DNA from: an uncultured Fretibacterium sp.
Lineage (GTDB): Bacteria > Synergistota > Synergistia > Synergistales > Aminobacteriaceae
Direction: 5' to 3'
Assembly (NCBI GenBank): GCA_937892105.1
Contig: CALAUZ010000005.1
Span: 1-7,544 of the forward strand
Length of the DNA: 7,544 nt
A program made the translations under genes and the position numbers. Shown here in pieces: positions 1-6,701 of this stretch (its first letter is position 1; each line of letters opens with the position of its first letter). The notes beneath the pieces were generated by a model that had not been told where the DNA came from, did no database searches, and saw only the letters and a list, made by a program, of their open reading frames with translations.

Positions 1-99
1 ACCTTGAGCCTACGCAGGCAGCAATTCGTTTCGTTACATCAGCCTGCAATACCGGATTAAGGCCGCTGAGTATCATTGCTGCCTGCGTAGGCTCAAGGT
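1..99. repeat. 25-bp perfect inverted repeat at the window edge (likely fold-back artefact)
   Basis: Bases 1-25 are the exact reverse complement of bases 75-99, with 49 bases between the arms. Pairing stops at 26/74. The inner arm codes for conserved FliG residues around LEPTQAA (147-153). The outer arm replaces the FliG sequence expected next. The outer arm starts at base 1, so it may continue beyond the window. An inverted copy that breaks a conserved coding sequence at a sequence end is typical of chimeric amplification or misassembly. A real inversion cannot be excluded. Confidence 0.9.
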
Positions 100-535
100 A
101 CGACAGAATAAGCGCGATGGTCTGCGGGTGTTCGTTCTGAATAAAGCCAAGTATCTGGCCTGCATCTGTATGTCTCATGAAATCGAACGGCTTGACCTGA
201 AGGCTGGCCGTAATCCTCGCAAGCAAACTCTGTGCCCTCTCCGGCCCGAGAGCTTTCTCCAATACATCTCGCGCATATTCCACTCCTCCTCTTGCCATGA
301 ACTCACGAGCCATCAATATTTCCTGAGCTTCTTTCAGTACCGTGAGTTTTACATCAGGCGTTACCTTTCTGAGATTTGCTATTTCAAGCGTGATTAACTC
401 TATCGTAGAGTCGTCAAGTTTCTTATAGATTTCAGGAGCTATTTCACTCCCAAGAGAGACCATCAGCACCGCTATCTTCTCACGGCCTGTCAGTCCCTTG
501 CTTCCTCCCTCTTCCTTGTCATTTCTAGGGGGCAT
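1..535 (-). CDS. fliG: Flagellar motor switch protein FliG, partial (N-terminal and start of middle domain)
   Basis: FliG forms the rotor ring on the cytoplasmic face of the MS ring. Its N-domain binds FliF, and its C-domain (not in this window) meets the stator. Reading from ATG at 535, 178 codons are present: a short charged N-tail, then FliG-N from about residue 16 (LTGREKIAVLMVSLG), then the start of the middle domain with the EHPQ motif at residues 135-138 (NEHPQTIALILSYLEP), a hallmark of the family. A good ribosome site (AAGGAGT, 544-550) lies 8 bases before the ATG. It is the third gene of the fliE-fliF-fliG order, 71 bases after fliF. The reading departs from the family at residues 171-178 (IAACVGSR instead of the usual RIA-hydrophobic-MDR type continuation). 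Those codons are exactly the inverted-repeat arm at 1-25, so the last eight residues are probably not real FliG. Confidence 0.95.
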   Translation of the reverse strand, partial: MPPRNDKEEGGSKGLTGREKIAVLMVSLGSEIAPEIYKKLDDSTIELITLEIANLRKVTPDVKLTVLKEAQEILMAREFMARGGVEYARDVLEKALGPERAQSLLARITASLQVKPFDFMRHTDAGQILGFIQNEHPQTIALILSYLEPTQAAMILSGLNPVLQADVTKRIAACVGSR

Positions 536-560
536 GTGTTCTCACTCCTTACCGTCTGAG

Positions 561-597
561 GTAAAAAAAATTACTCCCCGTTATCTTCAGGGAGCAT
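561..597 (-). terminator. Intrinsic-terminator-like hairpin between fliF and fliG
   Basis: On the minus strand, about 10 bases after the fliF stop, TGCTCCC can pair with GGGAGTA (one G-T pair) around a loop of roughly 11 bases. It is followed directly by AA and an eight-T run (563-570). This is the standard shape of a rho-independent terminator, though the stem is short (seven pairs, perhaps eight with an inner wobble). The fliG ribosome site begins 11 bases after the T-run, so any read-through continues into fliG. It may be a partial terminator or attenuator, or an mRNA 3'-end stabiliser. Only the structure is seen; the function is inferred. Confidence 0.6.
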
Positions 598-606
598 GTG
601 AATATT

Positions 607-2184
607 CTAGCTGTCCATTGAGAGCCATTCATTGACCAGCGTCGCAATCTCTTCGGGGTGGCTCTTGGCGTAGGCTTTGAGTTGTTCCTCAAGTACCGCC
701 ATCTCACCCTGAAACGCCAGCAAGTCTGGAGACGTAAGCATTTCCTGTATCGTCGGAACTTTCTTGCCTTCTGCCTCGATCTCCTCAACCGCAAGTCTGG
801 CCTTCTTCATTCTCACCCACGCATACAGCGCGCCAAGAACTATAAGCAGTACGATGAATGCCGCTATTGAGCCGTATATCATCTTCCACATGCGTTCCTG
901 CCGCAACTGTTCAGCCATTGAGTCTGCAAATGCCGTTGAGAACCTCATGGCATGGACAACGAGACTGTCTCCCCTGTCCTTGTTGAAGCCTATTGATGAC
1001 GCTATGACTTCCTGCAACGTTTCAAGCCTTTCTTCCGTTATTTCGTTGTGCTTGTCGTCAATGAGTACCGATGCTGAAAGCCTGCGCACTCCTCCAGGCG
1101 TTACCACCTGATCCCCCTTGCGTGTCGTTATCTCGTAGTTTGTCGTGGAGTTGGAACGGTTATACTCGCTTTCCACCTGCGTAGAATTTATCGCGTAGCC
1201 TGGAATGTTCGTTGTCGTTCCTGGATTGCCGTTTACAGGGTTTCCCTGACCGGTGTAACTCTCCTCCTGACGTTCATTGCTTCTGGGAACTCCCGTACCT
1301 GTCTCAGGGTTTGGGCTGTATTCAACGTATGAGCTTGTCCTCTTGTCGAAATCCAAATCTATGCGCACCCTGACCACCGCACTGCCAGGCCCGTAAACCT
1401 GTTCCAGCATAACACGCACCTTGTTCTCCAATTCACGCTCATGCTGGCGTTCAAGCTCCCTTTGCACCGATGTTACAGTGTTGGTGCCGTCAGGGTTGTA
1501 CATTATCATGCTGTCCGACACCATGTCCGAGAGTATACGCCCGTTCGTATCGACAACGGTAACAGCGTCTGGCTCCAAACCGTCAACGGAATGTGCCACC
1601 AGGTGAATTATGGATTTGACCTGCGTAGGGCCTATCGTTGAACCAGGTCTGAGCCTCAGCAGTACTGAAGCTGTCGAAGGCTTCTGCTGTTCGAGGAACA
1701 ATCTTTGTTCAGGGATTACTACACTCACGCGGGCATTTTCCACCTGAGACATCTGCGATATTGTACGTGCCAGTTCACCTTCAATCGCGCGGGTATAGGC
1801 TATTCTCTGCTGAAACTCGCTCATTCCCATAGCAGAGTCATCGAATATCTCAAATCCAGTTGTCCCTCCCTTTGGCAGTCCCATCTGTGCCAGTGTAAGG
1901 CGCGTCTCGTATATTGCTCCTCCAGGCATGAGTATTGCGTTTGACGATGGGTCAAGCCTGTAAGGTATGTTGTTCTCCTTCAGGTAATCTACTATCGCCG
2001 CCTGATCCGAAACTTCAAGACCAGCATACAGAGGCTCATATGTCGTGCTTCCGGTCATGAATATCAATGCTCCCAGCCCTCCCAGCACAAGGAATACTGC
2101 AAGGAATATTGACGCTCTCTGCCAAAGTTTCAGGGAGGCCCAGAAGTTCAGGAACGAGGCGAACCAGCGTCTTAAACTATCCAT
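607..2184 (-). CDS. fliF: Flagellar MS-ring protein FliF
   Basis: FliF forms the MS ring in the inner membrane, the base on which the flagellar motor and export gate assemble. The 525-residue product is normal length. In order: a short cytoplasmic N-tail; membrane helix 1 at about 24-43; YscJ/FliF-type periplasmic domain at about 46-225 (including VENARVSVVIPE at 148-159 and YEPLYAGL at 49-56); a ring-building region ending in a flexible Gly/Asn/Ser/Thr-rich loop at about 290-350; a second conserved periplasmic part (TTNYEITTRKGDQVVTPGG, 347-365); membrane helix 2 at about 434-456; and a cytoplasmic tail ending HPEEIATLVNEWLSMDS, the FliG-binding helix. The stop is TAG. The start lies 7 bases after the fliE stop, with only a weak ribosome site (ACAGGC inside the end of fliE), so translation is probably coupled to fliE. 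Confidence 0.98.
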   Translation of the reverse strand: MDSLRRWFASFLNFWASLKLWQRASIFLAVFLVLGGLGALIFMTGSTTYEPLYAGLEVSDQAAIVDYLKENNIPYRLDPSSNAILMPGGAIYETRLTLAQMGLPKGGTTGFEIFDDSAMGMSEFQQRIAYTRAIEGELARTISQMSQVENARVSVVIPEQRLFLEQQKPSTASVLLRLRPGSTIGPTQVKSIIHLVAHSVDGLEPDAVTVVDTNGRILSDMVSDSMIMYNPDGTNTVTSVQRELERQHERELENKVRVMLEQVYGPGSAVVRVRIDLDFDKRTSSYVEYSPNPETGTGVPRSNERQEESYTGQGNPVNGNPGTTTNIPGYAINSTQVESEYNRSNSTTNYEITTRKGDQVVTPGGVRRLSASVLIDDKHNEITEERLETLQEVIASSIGFNKDRGDSLVVHAMRFSTAFADSMAEQLRQERMWKMIYGSIAAFIVLLIVLGALYAWVRMKKARLAVEEIEAEGKKVPTIQEMLTSPDLLAFQGEMAVLEEQLKAYAKSHPEEIATLVNEWLSMDS

Positions 2185-2191
2185 AGTTGTT

Positions 2192-2527
2192 TTAGCCTGT
2201 TATTCGTGATAATGCCTGATATGCATCAAGGAACTTGTTGCGTATTTCCATGACTAGGCGCAGTGCAGTGTCAGCTCTCGATGAGGCCAGCACAACTTCG
2301 GAAATGTCTTCAGCGTCCCCGATTGCAAGGTCGCGGATTTTCTTTTCGGCATCAAGCTGCAAGCTGTTCACTTTCTTGATGGAATCCGAGAGCATATCTT
2401 CAAATGATACTGTCGGAGTTTCTTTTTGTTTAGTTCGGTCAGTATATGTGCTGTAAACACTCTTTGCCGCCCTTTGAGTTCCGTTTTGTCCGTACACTTG
2501 GGAAAAATCTATTAGCAGACGCTCCAT
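2192..2527 (-). CDS. fliE: Flagellar hook-basal body protein FliE
   Basis: FliE joins the MS ring and export gate to the proximal rod and is exported early by the flagellar type III system. The 111-residue product matches the family in length. Its C-terminal two-thirds fits well: SFEDMLSDSIKKVNSLQLDA (41-60), then a helical stretch (DISEVVLASSRADTALRL) and the typical ending VMEIRNKFLDAYQALSRI. There is no signal peptide, as expected for type III export. The N-terminal 40 residues are variable. The ATG at 2527 has a strong ribosome site (GGGAGG, 2537-2542) nine bases upstream. It is the first gene of its operon here. flgB and flgC, which precede fliE in many bacteria, are absent upstream, where the divergent envelope operon begins. 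Confidence 0.96.
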   Translation of the reverse strand: MERLLIDFSQVYGQNGTQRAAKSVYSTYTDRTKQKETPTVSFEDMLSDSIKKVNSLQLDAEKKIRDLAIGDAEDISEVVLASSRADTALRLVMEIRNKFLDAYQALSRITG

Positions 2528-2593
2528 TTATATAGGCCTCCCGGTCAGATAATTTATTTTTTTTCGCTCCGTCGATATGCTTCATTATGCTCT

Positions 2594-2667
2594 AAAATTT
2601 TATGAGATACATTGCGAGGAAAGTCCGTTTGCCGTCCTCCTAAACAGACACACGGCCATAAAATTTT
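2594..2667. repeat. 11-bp AT-rich inverted repeat in the intergenic region
   Basis: AAAATTTTATG at 2594-2604 is repeated inverted as CATAAAATTTT at 2657-2667, with 52 bases between. The core AAAATTTT is itself a palindrome, so each arm could also be a separate binding half or full site. Chance occurrence is plausible in such AT-rich DNA. It lies on the fliE side of the region, so if it is a protein site it would more likely concern the flagellar promoter. Confidence 0.35.
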
Positions 2668-2734
2668 CATTCGCCCCTTTTTATTTTTCGCGCTAATTTT
2701 ACACCCATAACGCTTTATTTTTCACCGGCCATCA

Positions 2735-2759
2735 AAAACTTTTACATCCGTCAAGTTTT
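2735..2759. repeat. Small dyad next to the candidate plus-strand promoter
   Basis: AAAACTT (2735-2741) and AAGTTTT (2753-2759) form a perfect 7-bp dyad with an 11-base centre. It overlaps or touches the possible -35 element at 2757-2762. This position suits an operator, but no regulator is known and the motif is not one I recognise. Confidence 0.3.
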
Positions 2760-2794
2760 ACGGGCGCAAAATATTTTTTATTATACATTATAAT
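2757..2794 (+). promoter_or_regulatory. Candidate sigma-70-type promoter of the DUF4139-lpxI operon
   Basis: A perfect TATAAT occurs at 2789-2794, 47 bases before the ATG, but the hexamer 17 bases upstream (GCAAAA) is poor. An alternative pairing is TTTACG (2757-2762) with TATTAT (2779-2784), spacer 16. Either would give a short leader of about 40-55 bases. The surrounding DNA is so AT-rich that TATAAT also occurs on the opposite strand (2780-2785, 2787-2792). The box choice is therefore uncertain, although a promoter somewhere here is needed. Confidence 0.45.
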
Positions 2795-2841
2795 AATCGA
2801 AATTCACGGCAACATAATTCAGAGAGGAGATAATCATCATC

Positions 2842-4449
2842 ATGAAGACAGTAATTTTTATGCTGGCACTTATCCTCACGTTATCATTTTATGGCGGGAA
2901 TGCTTCTGCCCTCGAAATTCCGGAGAAATACACGGACACAATCGCGGCAGTTGACTTCTACCCCACAGGCGCAAAGTTCACATTCGCTGTCGAACCGCAG
3001 GGCAATGACGGCGACTTCAAGGCCATAATACCAGGCTCATTCAAAACAGACACAATAAGGCTGGCTAACCCCGAAAAAGTTTACGGCGATATTCACGTGG
3101 CTGTGTTTTCCAGAACGAAATGGACACCTTCACAGCTTGAAGCACTGAAGGAACAGATTGAGGAGCAGAACATGGCGGTTTACACTCTCACTGCAAGGAA
3201 ATCCGCGCTTGAACAGACACTCAGCTTTCTCAAGAATTTCAATCCCGAAAAGTCAAAGCCAGAAGAACTGCTCACATACATTAAAGATGCCCAGACTTTA
3301 AGGCTTGATACCGAGAATGAACTTGCAACCCTCAAAGTGAAACTCAATCAGGAACAGGAGAAACTGAGAATGCTTACTGCCGAGATGCAGTCGAAAAGTC
3401 CTTCCGGCGCGAACAATTACATCACCGTTACTGGGAAATCAGGAGGGACTGTATACATTGAGGCATTCACAAACTCCGCAACATGGCAGCCCAGATATAC
3501 CCTTAATCTTGAGACAGGCTCAGGGAACATTGAGGCGAAAATGTATATTCGTGCCGCACAGAGGACAGGTCTCTACTATACAGGGAACATGACGCTCCAC
3601 ACGAAGACACCCGATGAACACATTACAACGCCGGAAATTAAACCGCTAAGAGTTGGCATAAAACCAAAAGAAGAAGTCATAGCTTCCAATTCTATGGTGA
3701 GTTACTCGCGCAGTAACAGAATGTTCAAGTCCGCAAGAATGGCAGTACCCGATGAGGATATGGCGATGCCTGAAGAAGAGGCAGACGATGTTGCAGGATA
3801 TATGGCAGTACAACAGTCAGCTCCAGCAGCTCCGGCAGTACGTGAGACGCTTGCAGACAGGACACTGAACATTAAGGGTGAATTGCCTGGAGATGGGACA
3901 GAGCGTGAGTTCGAGGTCATAACAGGCGGACTTTTCCTGAAGAGCATGATAGAGCTTACACTAATTCCCGAACAGAGGACAGACGCATGGATTGTTGCCA
4001 GCATGGACGAGGGCAACGAACACTTAATACCCGGCGAGGCAGAACTAAGGGTGGATAATCATTCGTCAGGGAAAACATACCTTGAGGAATACGGAAAGGG
4101 ACAGAGGCGGATACCTTTCGGCTACGCAAACCAGATTACTGTTAAGAAAGAGGCTCTCGTTGAGAAAACAGGTGTCTCATGGTTCAGCGGTGTATTCACA
4201 AGCGGATACAAGCTGGAAATCACCAACGGCACAAAGGACGAGCAAACTGTAACGGTTAAGGACAGACTGCCCATACCTACGGACGACAAAATCAAACTGG
4301 AAGTTAAGCGCATTGAGCCAAAAGAGAAGGAACGCGACAAAGAAAACAGGCTCACATGGGAAATAACCGTTCCTGCCGGAGCAGCTGTGCCGGTAATAGT
4401 GGATTACACATTAAGCTATCCTTCAGGCGAGGAGCTGCAATACAAATAA
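2842..4449 (+). CDS. Secreted DUF4139-domain protein (mucoidy-inhibitor-like family), unknown function
   Basis: The 535-residue product starts with a clear signal peptide (MKTVIFMLALILTLSFYGGNASA, probable cut after ASA at 23), so it acts outside the inner membrane. No lipobox is seen. Next come an N-terminal beta region of DUF4140 type (PTGAKFTFAVEP), a long charged coiled-coil at about 98-185, and the DUF4139 region from about 194 (ITVTGKSGGTVYIEAFTN, then WQPRY at 215-219). An Asp/Glu/Ala/Pro-rich linker follows at about 300-335, then a C-terminal beta part with YKLEITNGTKDEQTVTVKD (456-474) and LPIPTDDKIKLEV. This matches the DUF4139 architecture; no enzyme site is recognised. The ribosome site AGGAG (2825-2829) is 12 bases from the ATG. 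It is the first gene of the operon, and its TAA overlaps the next ATG by one base. Its linkage to LPS genes suggests an envelope role, which is inference. Confidence 0.85.
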   Translation: MKTVIFMLALILTLSFYGGNASALEIPEKYTDTIAAVDFYPTGAKFTFAVEPQGNDGDFKAIIPGSFKTDTIRLANPEKVYGDIHVAVFSRTKWTPSQLEALKEQIEEQNMAVYTLTARKSALEQTLSFLKNFNPEKSKPEELLTYIKDAQTLRLDTENELATLKVKLNQEQEKLRMLTAEMQSKSPSGANNYITVTGKSGGTVYIEAFTNSATWQPRYTLNLETGSGNIEAKMYIRAAQRTGLYYTGNMTLHTKTPDEHITTPEIKPLRVGIKPKEEVIASNSMVSYSRSNRMFKSARMAVPDEDMAMPEEEADDVAGYMAVQQSAPAAPAVRETLADRTLNIKGELPGDGTEREFEVITGGLFLKSMIELTLIPEQRTDAWIVASMDEGNEHLIPGEAELRVDNHSSGKTYLEEYGKGQRRIPFGYANQITVKKEALVEKTGVSWFSGVFTSGYKLEITNGTKDEQTVTVKDRLPIPTDDKIKLEVKRIEPKEKERDKENRLTWEITVPAGAAVPVIVDYTLSYPSGEELQYK

Positions 4450-5600
4450 TGGGACAGACTAACTTTTTCAAGTGGATAACAGTTCCTCCCGTAGTAGCAA
4501 TATTCACCATAATGTTAGCGCGAGGAATGGGAGTAGGAAACGTTGTAGGCGAAGTTGACCTGGCAATATGGGGGCTTGTATGGCTTCTCTTTATAGTCAT
4601 GAGCGTACTCTACGGCCTCTTTATCGTTCACGGCTTCAACATAGGCTTAATCTCATTGCAGGCATTGGCACAGGGAGTTCTTCTCTGCCCTATGGCAATA
4701 ACTTACGGTGCAAGAATGTTCCAGTGGCTCGGCGTTATCATTGCTGTATGCGGAGGGGCAGCCCTTCTTGTTGCTTATAACCAGACGGAGGCAGAACGCA
4801 ATAAAGTTTTAACTGTCGAAGTTGAAGACGACGTGAAAAGAATACCCTCAAACTTCGCGATTACTGACGACACGGGGGCAATACTCAATCTCACAGATGA
4901 CATGCTGGAAGTTCTCGGCATAACACGCGCAGGTTACATCGGGAAAAACATTAGCGACTGGTTCAGCCCTGTGTCGAAAACTGCTGAGATTAACGGCAAA
5001 CTGTGGGACATCGAACGGAAAAGCATAGAGGACGGAAGACGCTTCTATTTTGAGCTGAGACCTAAAGGACTTCCCACCGGTTCTGAGAGTGAAGGGCAGT
5101 CGGAGAGCGCAGGGCCAGCAGAATTTACAGACCCAGATACTCAGCTTCACACGTACCGTTACGGACTGATGAGAATTGCAGACGAGCTTTACAGGGCAGG
5201 ACGATATAACCACCCCGTCAGTGCATTCATGATAAGGATAGTGTTCCCGCAACTGCTACCTGATGATGATATGGAAAAGTATGTAAGGCCGTTCCGTGCG
5301 TACTGTGCAAGAGTGAGGAAGGATATACGCCAGACTGATACGGTGATACAGGCAGGAGAATTCCAGATTATCGCCGTCATGTCAGAGTGCCCGTACCAAA
5401 TGGTAGAGAGTATCATCGAGAGGCTTACATCAGTAGTGAATGCCCTTGTCCCAACGTTCGAGGAATTCCTGCACGTTACTATCCTGAACGTATCTGAGAC
5501 ATACGAGGGAGGCACTAACCTTCCGACAGCGCAGGAGCTTGTGGACAAACTTACTAACCAGATGACACGTAAATATTCAGCTACGGCATTATCGCAATGA
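4449..5600 (+). CDS. Membrane protein with PAS-like and degenerate GGDEF-like domains
   Basis: I do not know a named homologue for this 383-residue protein. Four hydrophobic helices lie at about 8-25, 38-61, 66-86 and 91-110. A cytoplasmic PAS-like domain follows at about 133-205 (FAITDDTGAILNLTDDMLEV, then GYIGKNISDWF). From about 226 the pattern follows a GGDEF domain: DPDTQLHTYRYGL resembles the D-x-LTGLxNRR start, RYNHPVSAFMIRI the first core strand, and RQTDTVIQAGEFQII the signature region. The signature is degraded: QAGEF (301-305) stands where GGDEF should be, and the first metal-binding Asp position is Arg (263). It should therefore not make cyclic-di-GMP, and may sense or bind instead. 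The start at 4449 is preferred over an upstream in-frame ATG at 4356. It forms TAATG with the preceding stop, has GAGGAG at 4429-4434, and gives a typical membrane N-terminus. Confidence 0.75.
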   Translation: MGQTNFFKWITVPPVVAIFTIMLARGMGVGNVVGEVDLAIWGLVWLLFIVMSVLYGLFIVHGFNIGLISLQALAQGVLLCPMAITYGARMFQWLGVIIAVCGGAALLVAYNQTEAERNKVLTVEVEDDVKRIPSNFAITDDTGAILNLTDDMLEVLGITRAGYIGKNISDWFSPVSKTAEINGKLWDIERKSIEDGRRFYFELRPKGLPTGSESEGQSESAGPAEFTDPDTQLHTYRYGLMRIADELYRAGRYNHPVSAFMIRIVFPQLLPDDDMEKYVRPFRAYCARVRKDIRQTDTVIQAGEFQIIAVMSECPYQMVESIIERLTSVVNALVPTFEEFLHVTILNVSETYEGGTNLPTAQELVDKLTNQMTRKYSATALSQ

Positions 5601-6697
5601 GCAGGAGGCTTCTCAACAAGTTAATACTAGGGGCATGTGCAGGGCCGTTCTTCTTTGGAATATTGATATTCGTGCTTATTTTTGTGGCAGGAGATTTACT
5701 CTTCCAGGCGGCAAGGCTCATCATTGAACAGGGCGTGGCATTCGGGGTAGTTGCTAGGCTGTTCTTCTATCGTCTCCCTGAAGTAGCAGTCATGACTATT
5801 CCAATGTCCTCCCTGCTCTCAACGCTTCTGGGAATGTCAACCCTAAACGGCGGCAGTGAACTTATTGCGCTGAAGTCGCTTGGAATACCATTCACAAGAA
5901 TATTACGGCCTGTATTCTTTGCGTCAGTGATAGTCTCCCTTGCAGGACTAGGATTGAACGAGACAGTAGTCCCTTTCGGTTCAATAGCGGCGGACAGGCT
6001 GATGCGTTACGAAATCATGAAGAACCAGGCGGCGGCAATACAGGAAAAAGTGTTTCTTCGTGAGGAAGAAGGCGGACAGCTCAAGAGGGTACTATATATT
6101 GATGAACTTGATTCGGAGAAAGGTCTCATGAAAGGGATAATAGTACATGAGTTCGATGACGGAAGCTTGGCCCGCACTCTCAACGCAAGGCAGGGAATGT
6201 GGCAGAACATGCAGTGGTGGGTTGAGGACGGCAGGATATACAGCGTGAACCGTGAAGGTGAAGTGTCGCTGCTGCTGAGATTTGAGCGTCAGAGGCTCGC
6301 AATAAGAATGTCCCCCCAGCAGCTGCAAAGGAGTACCCGAAAACCCTCGAACATGTCGGCTCATGAACTATGGAGCTACATCACTCAGGCAGAAGGTGTC
6401 GGGGCTGACCTGTCGAAACTCTGGGTTATGTTCCACCTGAAACTCGCTGTACCGTGGGCGTGCGTAATTATGGCCGTACTCGGTGCAGGCTTCGGGGCTT
6501 CACGAAGGGGGCGTTCTGGAGGAGGAGTAGGCTTCGGAATAAGCGTTGTTATGGTCTTCGCATACTATGTCGTCATGTCATTATGCAGGGCACTCGGTGA
6601 AGCCGGCAGCATTCCGGCAGTAATCGCGGGGTGGGGGCCTAACATTGTGTTTCTGGTTGTAGCACTGTTCTTTGCTTGGAGGGTGGACAGAATTTAG
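5597..6697 (+). CDS. LPS export permease of the LptF/LptG (YjgP/YjgQ) family
   Basis: LptF and LptG are the membrane half of the LptB2FG ABC transporter, which pulls lipopolysaccharide from the inner membrane into the Lpt bridge. The 366-residue product has the family layout. Helices lie at about 10-32, 50-80 and 102-122. A periplasmic beta-jellyroll region spans about 125-250. Three more helices follow at about 278-298, 311-331 and 345-362. Typical motifs are GSELIALKSLGIP (86-98), the cytoplasmic coupling region thought to touch LptB; ELWSYI (257-262); and FHLKLAVPWACVIMAVLG (279-296). I cannot decide between LptF and LptG. Its ATG overlaps the upstream stop (ATGA) and has no visible ribosome site, so translation depends on coupling. 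No second permease gene adjoins it. Confidence 0.93.
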   Translation: MSRRLLNKLILGACAGPFFFGILIFVLIFVAGDLLFQAARLIIEQGVAFGVVARLFFYRLPEVAVMTIPMSSLLSTLLGMSTLNGGSELIALKSLGIPFTRILRPVFFASVIVSLAGLGLNETVVPFGSIAADRLMRYEIMKNQAAAIQEKVFLREEEGGQLKRVLYIDELDSEKGLMKGIIVHEFDDGSLARTLNARQGMWQNMQWWVEDGRIYSVNREGEVSLLLRFERQRLAIRMSPQQLQRSTRKPSNMSAHELWSYITQAEGVGADLSKLWVMFHLKLAVPWACVIMAVLGAGFGASRRGRSGGGVGFGISVVMVFAYYVVMSLCRALGEAGSIPAVIAGWGPNIVFLVVALFFAWRVDRI

Positions 6698-6701
6698 AGG
6701 A

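Larger units (their letters stand above)
2528..2841. other. Divergent intergenic region between the flagellar and envelope operons
   Basis: No credible gene is seen in these 314 bases on either strand. The stretch is clearly more AT-rich than its neighbours. It holds repeated TTTT(A/C)-type tracts starting near 2664, 2685, 2697, 2719, 2740 and 2756, many about two helical turns apart. It also holds a TATAAT box near the plus-strand gene, small dyads (listed separately) and the two ribosome sites at its ends. On the minus strand no convincing promoter for fliE was found. CATAAT (reverse of 2584-2589) is a possible -10 without a good -35, and no sigma-28 or sigma-54 consensus was recognised. 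It must contain at least one start site in each direction. Confidence 0.7.

Noticed and set aside
549..794. 81-codon minus-strand frame, rich in Arg, over the fliF 3' end
   Set aside because: It is an out-of-frame reading of fliF; high Arg content is the usual look of a shifted frame.
2571..2578. GTCGATAT, similar to a sigma-28 -10 element
   Set aside because: It points away from fliE, has no TAAA-type -35 at the right distance, and lies far from the plus-strand gene.
2614..2627. GCGAGGAAAGTCCG, resembling the conserved region I of bacterial RNase P RNA
   Set aside because: Only about 14 bases match. The following bases do not build the expected RNase P helices, and the partner conserved region near the 3' end (ACAGAACCCGGCTTA type) is absent from the gap.
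2631..2656. Weak hairpin GCCGT/ACGGC with an AGGAGG on the minus strand in its loop
   Set aside because: The stem is only 5 bp. The only ATG after the ribosome-like site is about 20 bases away and encodes six codons, so no leader peptide or riboswitch can be supported.
4356..4448. N-terminal extension of the membrane sensor gene
   Set aside because: It lies wholly inside the conserved end of the DUF4139 gene, gives an unlikely Cys/Arg-rich leader, and the 4449 ATG has a ribosome site and stop-start overlap.
4848..5252. 134-codon minus-strand open frame opposite the membrane sensor gene
   Set aside because: It is antisense to a gene with clear domain structure and tight operon spacing, and its product is rich in scattered Cys/Arg/Ser without a recognisable fold.
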